A stretch of DNA of 64,000 bases from Orobanche coerulescens (GCA_033398695.1 CM065814.1:106208501-106272500); one strand, 5' to 3'. Positions 10,814-23,482 are shown, numbered from the stretch's first letter. Notes: generated by a model not told the origin, from the sequence alone. Translations and numbers: made by a program.

Positions 10814-12124
10814 TGTTGCGATATTCTTTACACGCAAGTGCACGTCATCGTTTACAAGTAATAAAGTGATAAGTAGAGTATCGTTCCCACGAGGATTGAA
10901 TCTCTAACTACCGATTTTTTTCGTATTCCAATTTTATTTGAACAATCGAATTTAGGTTTGTGCAATTAATAACTAAAGGAATTACTAAAAGACTAGTAGA
11001 AAACGATAGCTTGAATAAAAGAAATCAAATGATGAATAAGTCTAGGGTTCTGAATCCACCTTAGTTTATCCGAATTTACTCTTGATTATCCGTAATAAAT
11101 AATTTTCCCAGTTTATTGAAGGCGGAGATTGCTAATATATTCTACCACCTCTCCCGAGTTCAATAGATTTATCTAAAGGCGAATAACGCACTCTATCCCT
11201 AGGTGAATTAATTCGTCGATAGGCAAAAAGCATGAAATCTCCCAAAGGCCACGTAGTTCCTATGAGTATATTCCTATCTCACAGAATAAAACGGTCCTCA
11301 CCAATAGTTCCTCACCAAATCTCCTCTCCCGATTCGAAGTGAATGATTAAATCAATACAACTATTGGCCAGATAATTGCAAGCATTAAACACAATTGGGA
11401 CAACTCAATAAAAAGGTAATAAATTGGATAATCTCAAGAAATTCATCAAAACAAAGGTTTCATCAAAACCCTAGATTAGGGCTTTAGCCTGACATACTAC
11501 TAATTGAAATTACAGAATAAATAAATGAAAGCCAAAAATTCAAACGCAGATGAAGCTTGGATTCCTCCGTTCTTCAGCTTCCGCCTTCTGCCCTTGAAGT
11601 CTTCTGCTTCCCTCTTCTTCTGCCGTCTCCAAGCTTAAGCTCTCAAAGATTAAAGATCCAAAGATCCATTAATTAGGGTCTTAAACCCTATTTATAGCTC
11701 AGCACATCCACAAATCGCGTTCGTATCAGTCGGTCGAAAACTGGCTTCGAAACGGCCCAAAATCCGCGCGGACATACAAAAACCGCCAAGTGTGCCGCAG
11801 CGCACTAAACTTGTGCCGCGGCACCGAGCCTTCAGCTTTAAACCTGGGCGTCATCAATTTCTTACGGGCGCGGCTCACAGGTATGCCGCGGCACAGTCTG
11901 ATTACTCGGCCTTGGTGGGTGTCTTCTGTGCAGCTCGGCTTCCTTGTCTTAGTGGCTTAGAGTCCAGATTTGCCGTTTTCGCCCGTTTTGCCTCGTTTTA
12001 GCTCCCAGACTTTAATTTCCTGTCAATCATACAAAAATAAGGCATTAAAAGCTCATTTAGACGATTTCACTCTCCAAAATACTACAAAATAATGATAAAT
12101 AAGCGTATAAAAATACGCCTAACA
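10814..12124 (-). repeat. Right LTR (5' LTR) of the Tat/Athila-like element
   Basis: Direct copy of 3040-4362 with the same TG/CA ends. As the upstream LTR for minus-strand transcription it would carry the working promoter. It differs from the left LTR mainly at the palindrome cluster (about 11790-11950), with scattered single changes elsewhere. Confidence 0.95.
11688..11697 (-). promoter_or_regulatory. TATA box in the 5' LTR
   Basis: The minus strand reads CTATAAATAG, followed by GGGTTTAAGA. It is identical in the other LTR (3914-3923). Position and form fit the U3/R promoter of a plant LTR retrotransposon. Confidence 0.7.
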
Positions 12125-12682
12125 TACTTGGTGATAACATCCTTCTTCTTGATATACTAATACAATCAGTCATCGCAACATTTTATTCATTACATGTTAT
12201 ACATATTCCTGTTATCAAGTACTTGCACCGGTTGTTTGCTGACCCCTTTGGGGTTGGATACCTTTGTGTGTGTTCAGGTATAGGTCCTATTGGCAAGCTG
12301 ACGCAGGAAGGGCACGAGGATGACGGGCATCAGTGATATTCTCTCGGTTTATGTCGTTTTAGTTGTTTTGGTCTTGTTTTCTGTAAGTACTCGTTAGTAC
12401 TGTTTTTATTGATGTTACGCTCATGTGTGGTCTGAGGAACTATCTTGGAGTTTGTTATTTGTATGTTGAGCTGGTTGCGACTGTGGTCATGTTCGACCTT
12501 GCCGGTCGTGATGTTGTAGATATGTTGTGTTGTCAACCTTGTCGGTTGACGTCTGTTGTTTTGGTTTTACATTTCACCTGATTGGTCGCTCTGTTGTGTG
12601 TGTTAAACAGGTCTTGCCTTGTGGATTCCCAAAATGGATCCACGGCGCTATAACAGTTCCGACCCGGGATGGGGGTGTTACA
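12125..12682 (+). repeat. 3' end of a gypsy (chromovirus-like) LTR
   Basis: The segment ends GGATCCACGGCGCTATAACA, then GGGGGTGTTACA. This matches in form the ends of the other gypsy LTRs here (38850-38876, 53105-53130 and 31280-31328). The TGACCCC...GGGG piece near 12240 has a counterpart near 38480. The rest of this LTR must lie left of the LINE, outside the window, so the LINE and the Tat/Athila element appear to sit inside it. Confidence 0.7.
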
Positions 12683-13915
12683 ATGGCGTTGGACTTGGCT
12701 GCAAAAAATGAATATAGTTACAGCCCAATCTCCCAAGTCACAAGGCCCAAGTCGCCCAAGCCCAGCTTAAAGTCCAATTGCCAAGAACCAATAACAAAGC
12801 CCAAGACTGTGCCCATGCCCGAGCACGAGTCTACGCCCGAGCCGAGCCGGTGGGTGGGCAGCAACGGCGCGTATGTGTCTTTGCATCGTTGGCCCACTAG
12901 TGTAGACTACTAGCTTGTTGAACTACCCATGCATATTCTTACTAATAAACTAGTCAAGAAGGCTTTAATTATCCTATGTGAGATGACTTTTCATACGCAC
13001 TTTTAACTCTTCACCATTTCAATTAAATGGCCAACTTTAATCATTTATTTCTCATTCAGCGGAAATCGGTTTTGAGAAAAATAAAATCATACGTTTATCT
13101 CCTCGAAACGTAGATTCACAACTTACTATTTAATTCTCAAGAATTAAATTTTTTATTATCATTAAATTGATTTAAATTGAGCAAAACTCAATTTTCCTAG
13201 AAACCAATTTCCAAATAGCTACCAGAGGGGATTTGCATAGTTAATGGTGTTATGTACATTATGGAAATGGGGTTGTGGACGTAACATGAATCTATCCATA
13301 TACACATGAGGCTATGTGGATTGTCATGTTAGTTCTGTGAATTTCCAACAATGGGTTGTTAAACTTATACAATACAACATCGGTTTTCTAAAAAACCACT
13401 GTTAAATTTTTTCTTTTACAATAGAATTACAAATAAAGGCAACCTATTACAATTCTAGTAAATTAAAAACTGAATTAAAATACAACTTAGCAGAGGCAAG
13501 TAGGAATCTTTCCATACGATGATTTTGTCCCCGTATAAGAGCAGACATCTCAGGCAGGATGTTCCCAAGATACAACTACTACGTTTATGAGTTAGGTGCT
13601 TTCCAAAACTCAGAACTTCGGCGAACGTTCAAGTGCTGGAAACTGGGCACGAAAAGCAAGAAGAAAATATGCTGCAATATGTTGTATGCTTGTATTTCGT
13701 TCTATGTTGTTATATATGGAATGAAATGCATAAGACTCCTTTTTATAGGGTCCAAAACCACTCCATCCGGTGGGAAGTTACTGCAGATTAAAGTGTCATT
13801 ATTTCTCTTTAATCCTTCAGCTGAAAAGTTACTTCCATAAATAATCTCATTTAATTCAGACTTTAAACTATGGAGTGTGAAGAGTCATATTCCAGAAGAT
13901 GGATTCTCAATTTAG
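12683..13915 (-). repeat. Rearranged copia-type LTR fragments (copy A)
   Basis: Bases 12690-13214 match the U3 side of the LTR at 31329-32211, from the GGCTGCAAAAAAT stretch to AATTTCC. The segment from 13215 resembles the R/U5 side as seen at 54229-54480, and 13780-13915 is again U3. On the minus strand a TATAAAAAGGAGTC box lies near 13740. The order implies a head-to-tail LTR-LTR junction near 13214. No coding sequence. Confidence 0.65.
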
Positions 13916-14841
13916 GGATTGAATGTGTGTTCAATGTGGGCGAAGACGAAGAAAGTGTACGTTGGTGCCATATGCATGTGCAATGAGTGGCTTTCTTGTA
14001 GGAAGCGTGCATCGGCGGTACAGGCATGTGTCAAGGAGCGACTTTTATCGGGATTCTAAGCAAAAGAGACATGAAATTCCAAATTCCTTAGTGAAATGAT
14101 CATTACTCTGAATTGATTATGGAGTTATCAAAATGTTGAGATATTTTTAGAATTTCCATAATTGCGGTGTTGGCATTTTGATGTATCTTGTCTAGATTTG
14201 TGAAATTGTGAATGTAATGATGTTGAGACTTTGAAATGGAGTCATATGGTGGTATCATGTGAGATCATCGACTTCACACACATGTAAGTATACAGTTTTG
14301 ATAATTCACTTGTGGTGGTTGATCGCTTTCATGATGATTTTTGGATATTTTTGGTTGAATTGTTGTTTGTGGCAGGATGGCAAGTTTCAAAGATGAAACT
14401 TATTTTAAGTGGTGTAGAATTTAATATCCCGAACTTTCTAGTATGGTCGTTTTACGTTATTTTATCTGAGTTATATCGCACAGTATGGAACCTGTACAAT
14501 ATGGATAAAATACTTTAAGGACTGAGACAGCTATATTGATATAATTGTTGTAGTTGGTCGACAATTAATCAGATCATATGATGGTATTATTAGAACGTGT
14601 TTACGTATTCAGTTGGAATTATACAAGTGATGTTGTATTGGATATACAATGTATATTATATTCGGATATTAAAGAATCGAACTGTTTATGTTTGTTGATT
14701 GGATGTTGCTTGGAGAGTCGTATTTTTAGCTACGTATAGCTGATTAATGTATGCTAGTTGAAGGACATAGCGCACGCTAATTTATAAGGCTTACGTATGT
14801 TAATTCATATAGATAACGTATGTAAGATCATATCGGATAGG
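13916..14841 (+). repeat. Left part of a large gypsy LTR split by the copia insertion
   Basis: AT-rich, no gene seen. It joins 28065-31328 across the copia element: the left edge carries ATAGG and the right edge ACAGG, a target duplication with one mismatch. Both sides carry CGTACGTTA-like motifs. The exact LTR start is not clear to me. Confidence 0.6.
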
Positions 14842-16381
14842 TGTAGGTCACAGGGCGTCAGGATTAAGTCTAGAGGGGGGTGAATAGACTTATTGAAACT
14901 CTTTTCCTGAAAGTCAGGTGAGTTTCTCAGCTGTGATAAGTACAGATGACTTAAACTTGTCTGCAGACAAGATATGCGGAAGACACAGCTGGTGACGATA
15001 GCAGGTAACTTAATGTTCTCTGCAGATAACTAATTGAACAATAAATATGTATGCAGCAGGTAAGTATGATGTTCAATGTAGTAAAACACGCAGGCACTTA
15101 TAGTGGTTTCAGAGGTGGGGTAATCCTCTACTAATCCACTTCTCTCCAAACAAGATGAAGATAACATCACTATAACTGTCAACCAGTGTAAAGGTTACAA
15201 TGAATTTTGCCTAGTTACAACAGCTTCCAACCAGTAGAAACCTGTGGCCGTTGCAACTCCCTCGACTGCCTAGCACCTCCTGATTGATAACCCTTGGATG
15301 CCTCAACAATGCTCTTGTTGTTTATAACCTTTCAATCAAGAACCCGTGGATGCGTTTACAGTCTCTTTACTTCCAAGAACCTCATCCAAGAAAGCAACCC
15401 CGTACTCAAGTTTTTAGACAAGAGTGTTGTCTTCTCCAACAAAGAGCTTCTTTGGATATGATCTCTTAAGCTTGATCTTTCATGATGCTTTAGAATGATT
15501 TTGATTGCTTGAATGCTTTGATCGCTTGAAAGTTTGTTCGCACCGTTCATTCTGTGTTTTTAGCTCAATTCATATCTTCGGATATTTGTAGCACGATCCT
15601 TGAGCTTTCTTCATAGCCGTTGCACTACTGTAACAAATCCGTCTGTTGGAGAGTGGACTTCGTTGTTTACTTATCAATTCGTTGCAAGGCTTGATTCCCT
15701 CGACCGTTGAAAGACTTTCTTCGTTAGCACTGTTATTCTTTGATTAGAATAAGTATAAAGTCTTCAGAGTGCGGATCATGATGAATATTTAATTCCTTGC
15801 TTTCTGGGAATCTTTCAAGTTTTTCTCCTACGTCCGCAAGTGACTCTCCGTGAATGTTGACTTTCAGTGCTTGCTGACGTGGAGTGAGTATCTTGGCTGA
15901 ACTGATAACCTGTCTGATCTTCTTGGTCAAACCTGCCTGAAGTGCAGTCAACCTTCTCTGGTGTAAGGTTCTCTAATGTGAAGTCCTCTTCTCTCTGACT
16001 TGAACTTCTCTGAGATTAACTTCTCTGAGATAAACTTCTCTATTCTGAAGTTATCTGCTCTGACTTGAACTTCTCTGAGATTATCCTTCTCTGCTCCGAA
16101 GTGAAGTTCTCTATTCTGATTTGAACTTCTCTGACTTGAAATTCTCTACAATAAAGTCCTCTTCAATGATCTGAAGTTCTCTGATAAGAATTTTTCTGAG
16201 ATAAACTGCTCTGATATACGTAGTTATATACTTAGTCATCAATACTTAGCCTAAACTTATAAGGCCTGTAGAAGATACTCGTTTGGTTCTTCTTTATATT
16301 TTTCCAAGTAATTAAACATATATTTGAATAATAAATCAATACAGGGATGATATCATCAAGGTCTAATAGGTATTTCTAACA
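14842..16381 (-). repeat. Left LTR (3' LTR) of the copia element
   Basis: Starts TGTAGGTCAC and ends TTTCTAACA. About 1,540 bp, matching 25591-28059 minus the hAT insertion. It contains many near-repeats of TTCTCTGA (15950-16210), as does the other LTR. Confidence 0.93.
15945..16215. repeat. Degenerate TTCTCTGA-rich repeats in the copia LTR
   Basis: Many variants of ACTTCTCTGAGATTA and GAACTTCTCTGA follow one another at irregular spacing. The same array is in the right LTR at about 27650-27890, so it predates insertion. Confidence 0.75.
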
Positions 16382-16396
16382 AATTCCCCCTATTTT
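16382..16396 (-). other. Polypurine tract of the copia element
   Basis: The minus strand reads AAAATAGGGGGAATT directly before the LTR start TGTTAGAAA, preceded by GCCATCATC. This is the usual form in SIRE/Maximus elements. Confidence 0.88.
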
Positions 16397-16655
16397 GATG
16401 ATGGCAAAACTAAAAGTATTCAAATGTATGCAAGTCTGCACATGATACAGTCCAAGACACAAATCAAATCCAGTCTTCCTTTCAGACAACTAGTGGTTAT
16501 CATTCAAATGACTGTTATAAAACTTTATTGATATTACATTACAGTGCAGTCATTGAATGATACAGAATACAAGTAAATTACAAGCGTTTGCCTAAAATTT
16601 ACAGGTAAATTTCAAACTAAAATTACAAGTAAATAAAATTGCAGGTCTAACCTAT

Positions 16656-19600
16656 CTATCTCCCTCTTCCTCTTCCTCTAGAAACCTTCATCTTTGATGG
16701 AGGGATAGACCTTAAAGGTTTTGCACCGATTGGCTTTTTGGAAACTAGGGATAACCCATATTTGCTATTGATAATCAAGGATGCAAATTCTTGTTCTTCG
16801 GGGGATGAGAAATTATTCTCTTCACATAACTTCTTGATCTCCTCTTGAAGAGCCAACTCATCTAAATCTTCATTCATCAAAGTAGGGGCTTCTTCAGGAC
16901 TGAAGCTGCGTATCATAGGATAGGCACCAAACTTCCTGGCATATGTTTCCAGAACAGCCCAGAGCTTTGGCCATGTTGAGGACATAAAATTTATGAATGA
17001 CTGTTGTGGAGAGCAATCTTTATCCTGGAGCAACTCCCAGAGATAATATTTTTCAATGAACTGCTTCTTTTCTCCTCCCCACATAGGTCCTACTTCTGCA
17101 GGTAGAAATTCCTCAACGTACCATAGCTCTTTTCCCTCTCATTGAAATCTTTGCTCAGGTTCCTGCCTGGTCCTCCTCTTCTTGGCTGCAGGTTGATCTT
17201 CAGATGGTGCAGCCATCTCCTTTCGCTTCAGGTGAGAAGTTCCAGCTTGGATGAGAGGTAAGGTTTGTTCTGGAATAACTTCTCTGCTCTTGCCTTTGCC
17301 TTTTCCCTTATCTTCCCTGAATTCTCTATCTTAACCCTCTTCCCCCTGCCTGAATTTAGGTGCTATGACGTACTCTTTTCCTTTATCCTCCCCCTTTTTG
17401 CCAGCATCAACAATCACTGCTAGCTGCTCCTCCACCCTGTTCATAAATTCAGACATGCCAAGAGGCATTCTGGAATTCTTTGCTATTGGAGAAGGGTCCG
17501 TCTTGTTGAGCAAAGTGTCCATATTCAAGTTTAGGGACTGTAGATCGGGCTTCACCTCAGTTGCTAATAACTTGGCAACTATCTCCTCGACAATACGTCT
17601 GATCAGCTCGGTCAGCTCAGGTGAGATAGAAATTGCAGGTGCCATCTGAGGGGCATTCTCACCTGAGTCCTCTTGGCCAGCTAACCTTCTTGCAGTGGAT
17701 TTGTCTGAAGGTAGACTTCGATCAGTTGGCTTCTGATCAGATAGGGTTTTGTCAGGTGTGCCTGATTTGTCCTCTTCAGGCTGATGTGAGCTAGATGCCT
17801 GATCAGGTGCACCATCAGCTCCATCATCTTTCCTCTCATCTCCTTTCTTCTTTCCTCCTTTTTCTTCTTCCTTTTCTTCTTCTTCTTTTTCTTCATTTTA
17901 TTTTTCTTTTTCTTCTTCTTTTTCATCTCCTTTTGCAACTTCTGCTTTTTCAACTTCTTCCTCCTTTTCTTTTTCAACCTTTTCTTCCTTTTCAACATTT
18001 TCAACTCCTTTTTCAACTGCAGCTTCTTCTTTGTCAATATTTTCAACTCCTTCTTTTTCAACTGCAGCTTCTTCTGCCTCTCCAACCACATATTCAACTC
18101 TATCAACCTCAACTTCCTCTTTCCTCTCTCCAGCTTCTTCTTCAAAAATCCTCTTCTCCAAACCCTCCTTCATTACTTGGAGGATGAATTGGTCCATGTT
18201 CTGTTGGAAATGGAGCATGAACTAATCCTCCTCAAGTAGAACCCGCACGTTAGTTTCGTGGCAAAATAACATAACGAGTTGTTCTACAGCTATTGGATGC
18301 TCCCCAGGAGGTCCTATCAACAAGAGTTTTAAGCTGGGAAAAGGTGTACATATGGAACTATCTCCATTCCGCGTACATATTTACAAAGGAATATTGTGAA
18401 ACCTCTTTTATTACCAACTTCATATGTGCTGCGGAGAGTCCTAGGGGGTTGTTGGTCCTCAAGTTGAATGAATAATTTGCGACAGGGACTTGAATGGTCT
18501 CCTCACCTTGTTCTTACTCAATAATGCTAGGAAGAGTGAGGATGCGAATGCTGTCAGTCATCAGCTCAGGTTGATCGGGCTGATCTTCATCCAGGGCAGG
18601 TGCAGGAGAGATGGTTATCTGCTTCTGAGCAGATGGGTGTTTGGTTGGTGCAGGGGATCTGACCTGCTGCGCCTCTTCTTCTTCTTCTTCAAATGATTAG
18701 TCCACCAAACTTCTTTGTCTTTTGGGGGACTTCTCAAGTGAAGATTGGATGTGGCCATCCTCATCTGGTTCAGGTGACTTTCTCTTAAACAACTTGGCCA
18801 GAGGGGTGTTGTCATCGTTGGAGTCATCTGCAGAAGGCTTCTCGACTGCAAGTGACTTTGGAGGGATCTCAGCTGCGGCTGCCTCAGAATGCTCTGATTC
18901 GGTATTTGAGGGGCCTCTGTACTCAGAAGGTCCAGAGGTCATCTCCTTGATTATTTTAGCATCTTGTTCTCTCTTGTCTCCAATGGTCTTCAGGGTCTCA
19001 TGGTCCAGATGACCAAGCCTCTTGTTTGGGTGAAAGCGGTACTTCTTTCCCTTAGCCTTTCCAAGATGCTCCAGAGTCCAACTGATCTGAGTTCCGTATG
19101 CCATCTTTTGTCTGAATTTCTTCTCATATTCGTACCATCTGACTTTGTTCACTTCCCGAACCAACTGCCTGTAAATGTAGACAGGCCATTTAATCTGCTT
19201 TGGCTGAATGAGGGCTCCCATCACAATGTATTTGGCTGAAGATAATTGGTCATAACTTCTAGCCATGCCCATGACTATTTTGTTATTGATGTCAAGGACA
19301 TATTTATACTCTTTCTTGAGGTCATTCTTTTTGGCAGTCAGTTTGACCTTGGGAGATTCCTTTGGCAGCTTGATTTCTAACCACGTCTTAGTCGAGCTTT
19401 GTTGAGGGCTTCGACTGTAATGCCTCGGTTTTCCATCTGAAATGCATCTGCGATTGTTTGTGGAGTAATATCGACTTCTTCTCCAAGAATCGAACTTGAG
19501 ATGCAATGATCCACCACTTGCGCCTCCTTATAGAAACAGATAACAGCTTCTTTGTACAGCTGCTTGGGGGATATGTCAAGAAAACGGTAGATTCCATTTT

Positions 19601-19700
19601 TCTTCATCATCCTTATGACATACGACATTTCTCTGATCTGGTTCGTCTCCAGCAATCCCTCGAAATAGACCATGATACTGAATATTATCTGGTCTTTCAC
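16656..19700 (-). pseudogene. Large extra ORF downstream of copia pol, unknown function, broken
   Basis: Three adjoining minus-strand segments form one decayed ORF of roughly 1,000 codons. 19700-19377 holds a globular-looking domain (FYKEAQVVDH, then ITPQTIADAFQMENRGI). It resembles the 'FF.NA...V...I....FA..F.LP..GL' pattern I recall from extra ORFs of Lamiales retrotransposons. 19506-18697 continues in a shifted frame (WLEIKLPKESPKVKL to QRSLVD), basic and then acidic. 18218-16656 returns to the first frame: a Glu/Lys-rich stretch, a stop at about 17898, a helical segment (ELTELIRRIVEEIVAKLL), and the C-terminus SRGRGRGR at TAA 16656. It sits where env-like ORFs occur in SIRE elements, but I see no convincing signal peptide or membrane segment. 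Confidence 0.65.
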
Positions 19701-20292
19701 AACCTTGAGGTTAACTCCTTCAAAATAAGCGTCTATTTCTGCAAAAAAGATGTTTTTTGCCGAGTGTAGAGAAGATTCAAAGGTTTTTCTACTCTTGAGA
19801 AATTGGGGTTCTTAGTCTTTGAAAACAGTAAAGGTTGTGAAATGATTTCCGCCGCCTTAAATAGCCAGTTGAAAAGGCTCTTTGAATTTTTAATAATAAA
19901 AAATTAATCAGCAGTACGATTTTTGATATTTTAAGGAATGACAGTTAAAATTTGATTGGACGTTGTGGAGGTCGTGTGAAAGTGTCTTTGTCCACGTGTG
20001 AAAAAATAATAAAATATTAAAGTCGGTCTCGGAATTAGAGACTTAGTTGGTTGATCGTTTGACTTCTTGTCTGCTTTGCATCAGGTAAGATATGTTGCTT
20101 GTGGTCAGCTAGGTTTCTTCGCCTGTCCTTCGGCTTCTCATCTTGTCTGAAGAGATGGGTTCCTTGTCTGCTCTGATCAGATAGCTCTTCCTTGTCTACA
20201 TCAGGTAGCTTCCTCGCCAGCTCTTCATATCAAGTAGCTTTCTTGCCGGCTGGTCTCCACATCAGGTAGCTTCCTCGCCTGGTCTCTTGCCG
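19701..20292. other. Spacer between copia pol and the extra ORF
   Basis: No ORF of note. It contains repeated CATCAGGTAGCTTCCTCGCC-like units at about 20205-20285, a short degenerate tandem repeat. Confidence 0.55.
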
Positions 20293-21767
20293 TCAGGTCT
20301 GGTCTTTAGGTAGCTTTACCTTCATCTGAACTCCGTATCGGGTAGTTTTTTCTTCTATGCTATATTCCCAATCTAGTAAGCCAAGATCCTGGCTTAGCTC
20401 CAGAAACCTTTCTTCTGGCAAAGGTTTTGTGAATATGTTAGCAATTTGGTACTCCGTGCTGACTCTTTCTACTCTAACTCTTTTATGTAGCACATGGTCT
20501 CTGATGAAATGATGTTTAACATAAATGTGATTTGTCCTTGAGGTATTCTGACTCTGTGGTTGATATTGAGTTAGATACTTGCTTTTTGCGAAACTAAGAT
20601 ATCAATCTGGTTCCTGGGAATTGGCACGTTCCACTAGTGCCTTTCCTATCAATCTTACATCGAAGTCTGCATCCAAGTATCCTGATAGCTCAAAATTGTC
20701 ATCTTTGGGATACCATAGGCCAACATTGATTGTAGACTTAAGGTATCTGATGATTCTCTTAGCTGCTTCCTGATGGGACTGCTTCGGCTTAGACTGAAAT
20801 CTTGCACATACTCCCACTGCATATGAAATATCAGGTCTACTTGCAGTGAGGTATAGCAATGATCCAATAAGTCCTCTATAGTGGGTTAGATCCATTGAGA
20901 TGCCTCCTTCACCTGCTTCAAGGTGTAGGGATCTGCTCATTGGTACTCTGGCTGGTTTGGCTGATTCCATACCAAATATTTTGATTAAATCCCTTGTATA
21001 CTTAGCTTGATTGATGAAGATTTCTTTGTCCATTTGCTTGACTTGCAAACTGAGAAAGAAATTAAGATTTCTCATCATACTCATCTCAAATTCTCCTTGC
21101 ATGAGATTTGAGAATTTATCACATAGCTCCGGGTTGGTTGATCGAAATATTATGTCATCCACATATATTTGAACTAGCAATATGTGGTTTTCATGCTCAA
21201 CTCTGAATAGGGTCTTGTCAACCTTGCCTTTGCTGAATCCATTATTCTCTAAAAACACAGATAGTGTCTCATACCATGCTATTGGTGCCGGCTTGAGTCC
21301 ATATAGAGCTTTTAGAAGCTTGTAGACTTTGTCTACTTTGACAAATCCAGGGGGTTGCTCCACATAGACTTCTTCTTCTAAAATTCCATTAAGGCACTTT
21401 TCACGTCCATTTGGTAGACTTCAAAATCTTTGTATGCTGCATATGCAAGGAATAGTCTGATGGCTTCCAATCTTGCAACAGGTGCATAAGTTTCATCAAA
21501 ATATATTCCTTCACATTGTGCATATACTTTGGCAACTAATCTGGCTTTATTCCTAACAACAGCTCCATCTTCATCACACTTGTTTTTGTACACCCATTTG
21601 GTGCCTATTACTTTCTTGTGATCTGGTATATCGGTTAGTTTCCAAAAATTATTTATCTCCATCTGGTTCAGCTCTTCTTGCATTGCATTGATCCATGAGT
21701 AGTCCTCTAGAGCTTGTTCAGTTGTCTTAGGTTCCATCTGAGACATGAAACAAGATAACATTGCCAT
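20293..21767 (-). pseudogene. Copia reverse transcriptase and RNase H, frameshifted
   Basis: The RT starts in 21767-21378: [31 protein letters not shown] and [15 protein letters not shown], the hallmark start of copia RVT_2. It resumes at 21363 in another frame: MEQPPGF, KALYGLKPAP, then YVDDIIF with the catalytic Asp pair. The segment GSLLYLTASRPDISYAVG leads to RNase H (SGYLDADF), and 20493-20293 holds its C-terminus (TEYQIANIFTKPLPEERF). A frameshift near 21370 and a disrupted stretch at 20500-20600 make it non-functional. It would copy genomic RNA inside the particle and degrade the RNA strand. Confidence 0.93.
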
Positions 21768-21808
21768 TCCTGCAGGTACTGTGGACTGTCTGGTTTTGAC
21801 TCCATCAG

Positions 21809-23482
21809 TTAGGTTTCCAATGTTTGGTTGAATGGGATGATCTCTGAGCCATTTGGGGATATATATTCTTCAGGGTTTGTTCCCCCTGTTGAGTTGCTTT
21901 GGTGAACTTCTTCTCTCTCTGTATCATCTTGGTTTTGGCCTTCTTGATCTGCAACTGGATCAGCTACGGTCTTGTCATCTGCAAGTAGGAATCCTGTCTG
22001 ATCTTTAGATGAGTCTTTGTCAGCTACAGATGGATCTTCATCAGCTGCATCTGGATCAGTTAGGTTTTGGGGTCCTATCTGATCTGCAGTTGAGTCTTCA
22101 GGCTGATCTGTAGGTGAGTCCATCATTCATGTGTCATGAATGATGACTTCTTCTAAGGTGGCAGATTTGAGCTTCTTCTCAATTGATTCCACCTGTTTCC
22201 TGTACTCAACAGTAGACTTATCAAACACAACATGAGGTGCTTCTTCCACAAATAATGTTCTTTTGTTAAAGACTTTGTATGCCTTGCTTATTTGTGAGTA
22301 TCCCATAAGGAGACCATCATCAATTTTAGCATCAAAGGCATTCAGTTGGGTTTTACTATTGTTGTGTATGAAACACTTACAACCAAATATAGGAAAGTAT
22401 GCAATTGTTGGTGTTCTGCCATTCCAAACCTCATAGGGAGTTTTTCCATGTCTCCCTACAATCATACTCCTATTCTGAGTGTGGCATGATTTGTTGATAG
22501 CTTCAGCCCAGAACCTCTTTGGTAGGTCAGCTTCAGCAATCATGGACCTAGCAGCTTCCTTCAGGGTTCTGTTCCTTCTTTCAGCAACACCATTTTGCTA
22601 TGGAGTTCTAGCTGTAGAGACTTCATGTTAGATCCCATTCTGATCATTGTACTCAGCGATTGCCTTGTTGAGAAATTCTCCTCCTCTATCTGATCTGATC
22701 TTCATGATTCAGAGGGATTTCTCATTATGAATCTTCCTTAGTATCTCAGGTAACTTTGTCAGTGTTTCACTCTTTTTATAGAGAAAACAACCATGTGAAT
22801 ATTGAGTAGTCATCTACTACTATTAGAGCATGCTTTCTTCCACACAATATCCTTGGATTGATGGGGCCAAAAGATCCATATGAAGTAGATCTAGAACTCT
22901 TGTGGTGAGAGTGGTAGGCTGAACTGGTTTGAATGATGCTCTGGTTTGCTTCCCTTTCTGACATGCATCACAGAGAGTTTCCTTCTTGAATACTTCTTCT
23001 GTAAGTCCTCTGACCAGCTTTTGAGAGCTAATCTTGTTGATGGCTTTGAAGTTCAGGTAACATAATCTTTTGTGCCACAGCCATCCATTTTCAGCACTTC
23101 TCTTAGATAGAAAACAGGTGTTTGGAGTGCCTGTATTCCAATATATCATGTAGACATCTCTCCTTCTGAATCCTTGTAGCTTCACTTTTCCAGATAGGAT
23201 ATCAATCACCATGCATTTCCAAATGGTGAAGACTACTAGGTTATTCTTATCACAGAATTGGCTTATGCTCAACAGGTTTTATTTGAGCCCTTTGACATAA
23301 TGAACTTTGGATATGGTTATATTTCCTCTGTGCAGCTCTCCAAATACTTTTGTCTGTCCTCTAGAGCTATCTCCAAATGTTATATCTAGGCCTCTTTCTT
23401 TAATATAATTTGATAGCACCTTCTTATTCGCAGTCATGTGCCTTGAGCATCCAGAATCTACAAACCATTCTTCTCCTACCAT
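21809..23482 (-). pseudogene. Copia protease and integrase, with stops and a frameshift
   Basis: The protease begins near 23482 with WFVDSGCSRHMT, containing the active-site DSG. A TAA at 23279-23281 follows GLK. Next is the pre-integrase zinc region (WHKRLCYLN...CDACQKGKQTRA) and the integrase core start (HMDLLAP, then IVVDDYSIFTW). A frameshift lies near 22850. The later integrase part (GKTPYEVWNGRTP, FGCKCFIHNN, LLMGYS) is in 22543-22127. A TGA at 22127-22129 separates an acidic Asp/Gln-rich linker (22126-21809) that leads to RT. Protease matures the polyprotein and integrase joins cDNA to the chromosome. Confidence 0.92.

Larger units (their letters stand above)
3040..12124 (-). mobile_element. 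Tat/Athila-type Ty3/gypsy element, gag-protease only plus an extra ORF (pol deleted)
   Basis: Two direct LTRs (3040-4362 and 10814-12124) start TGTTGCG and end CCTAACA on the plus strand. The element reads on the minus strand: 5' LTR at right, tRNA-Asp primer site, gag, protease, a gap where RT, RNase H and integrase should be, an extra ORF, polypurine tract, 3' LTR at left. The total is about 9.1 kb. Loss of pol makes it non-autonomous, like the TR-GAG class of plant elements. There is no clean 5-bp target duplication (GGTAC on the left, TACTT on the right). The LTRs are nearly identical outside a GC-rich segment, which suggests a fairly recent insertion. Confidence 0.93.

Noticed and set aside
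12527..12913. 128-codon plus-strand frame spanning the gypsy LTR end
   Set aside because: It crosses the LTR terminus at 12682 into copia LTR sequence, so it is chimeric non-coding DNA.
17681..18187. Lys-rich and Leu/Pro-rich open frames opposite or out of phase with the copia extra ORF
   Set aside because: They are shadow frames of the Glu/Lys-rich codon stretch in the extra ORF; low complexity explains their openness.
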